Assembly (NCBI GenBank): GCA_020882975.1
Contig: JAHRFD010000041.1
Location: 3,657 to 36,540 of the forward strand
Length of the DNA stretch: 32,884 nt
Direction of reading: 5' to 3'
DNA from: Microcoleus sp. EPA2
Lineage (GTDB): Bacteria > Cyanobacteriota > Cyanobacteriia > Cyanobacteriales > Microcoleaceae
Under the pieces are notes generated by a model that saw only the letters and a program-made list of their open reading frames with translations, had not been told where the DNA came from and ran no database searches. A program made the translations under genes and the position numbers. Numbering within the stretch: position 1 is the stretch's first letter; the number at the start of each line of letters is the position of its first letter. Shown one piece after another: positions 32,753-32,884 of this stretch.

Positions 32753-32863
32753 AAAACCCGATCGCCCATCCACAAAAAACCCGATCGCCCATCCACAAAA
32801 AACCCGATCGCCCATCCACCCAAAAACCCGATCGCCCATCCACAAAAAACCCGATCGCCCATC
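32753..32863. repeat. Tandem 23-24 bp repeat, five copies
   Basis: Five copies of CCCGATCGCCCATCCACAAA (starts at 32757, 32780, 32803, 32827 and 32850; periods 23, 23, 24, 23). The copies are adjacent, with no spacers. They lie 45 bp upstream of the xisH start, so they overlap or border its promoter. Each unit contains CGATCGCC, a HIP1 relative. Confidence 0.9.
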
Positions 32864-32884
32864 TGTGCTGGGGCGTGAACCAAA

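Noticed and set aside
32753..32863. CRISPR-like array of 23-bp repeats
   Set aside because: The copies are adjacent with no unique spacers and no cas gene is present; it is a plain tandem repeat.

Overview
The window looks like chromosome from a filamentous, non-heterocystous cyanobacterium of the Oscillatoria/Microcoleus type. The reasons are: the HIP1 octamer GCGATCGC recurs throughout; there are many cyanobacterial families (XisH/XisI, DUF1400, DUF6761, a likely HpsL, an FtsH1/FtsH4-like protease, a vWA-MoxR-associated NB-ARC ATPase, two Uma2 proteins); and heptad repeats and MITE-like elements are dense. I cannot name the species. I saw no rRNA or tRNA gene and no CRISPR array.

Left part (1-8.5 kb): a nested array of MITE-like repeats, then a 1069-residue GH15/phosphorylase-kinase-alpha-like protein on the minus strand. 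Divergent from it are a 46-residue His/Asn-rich small protein (3942-4082) and a WecG/TagA/CpsF-type glycosyltransferase. Next come a small unknown gene and a subtilase with SLH repeats.

Middle (8.4-22.7 kb): a secreted repeat protein; a BolA plus CGFS monothiol glutaredoxin pair (probable Fe-S trafficking); DUF6761 and DUF1400 proteins; a probable HpsL polysaccharide protein; a secreted TolB-like beta-propeller; a ParA ATPase translationally coupled to a coiled-coil partner with a SAP-like end; and an HtpX-type protease. An accessory stretch follows: an orphan xisI with only the 3' end of xisH, a Phd/VapC toxin-antitoxin pair bracketed by direct repeats, a secreted FG-GAP-like protein, a short NB-ARC ATPase and a Uma2 nuclease.

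Right part (22.7-32.9 kb): FtsH, a secreted M48 protease, a histidine kinase without a regulator beside it, a secreted Pro-rich protein, a FemAB-like acetyltransferase, a RibD-type reductase with repeat DNA inserted in frame, a second Uma2, a MazEF-like pair whose toxin is cut short, and a second xisHI pair whose xisH is frameshifted.

Four protease or peptidase genes (subtilase, HtpX, FtsH, secreted M48) point to envelope and membrane protein quality control, but they are not one operon. The most distinctive theme is repeat-driven remodelling. At least six families of short inverted-repeat elements occur, one of them inside a coding frame, and three of the four mobile or addiction-type gene pairs are decayed.
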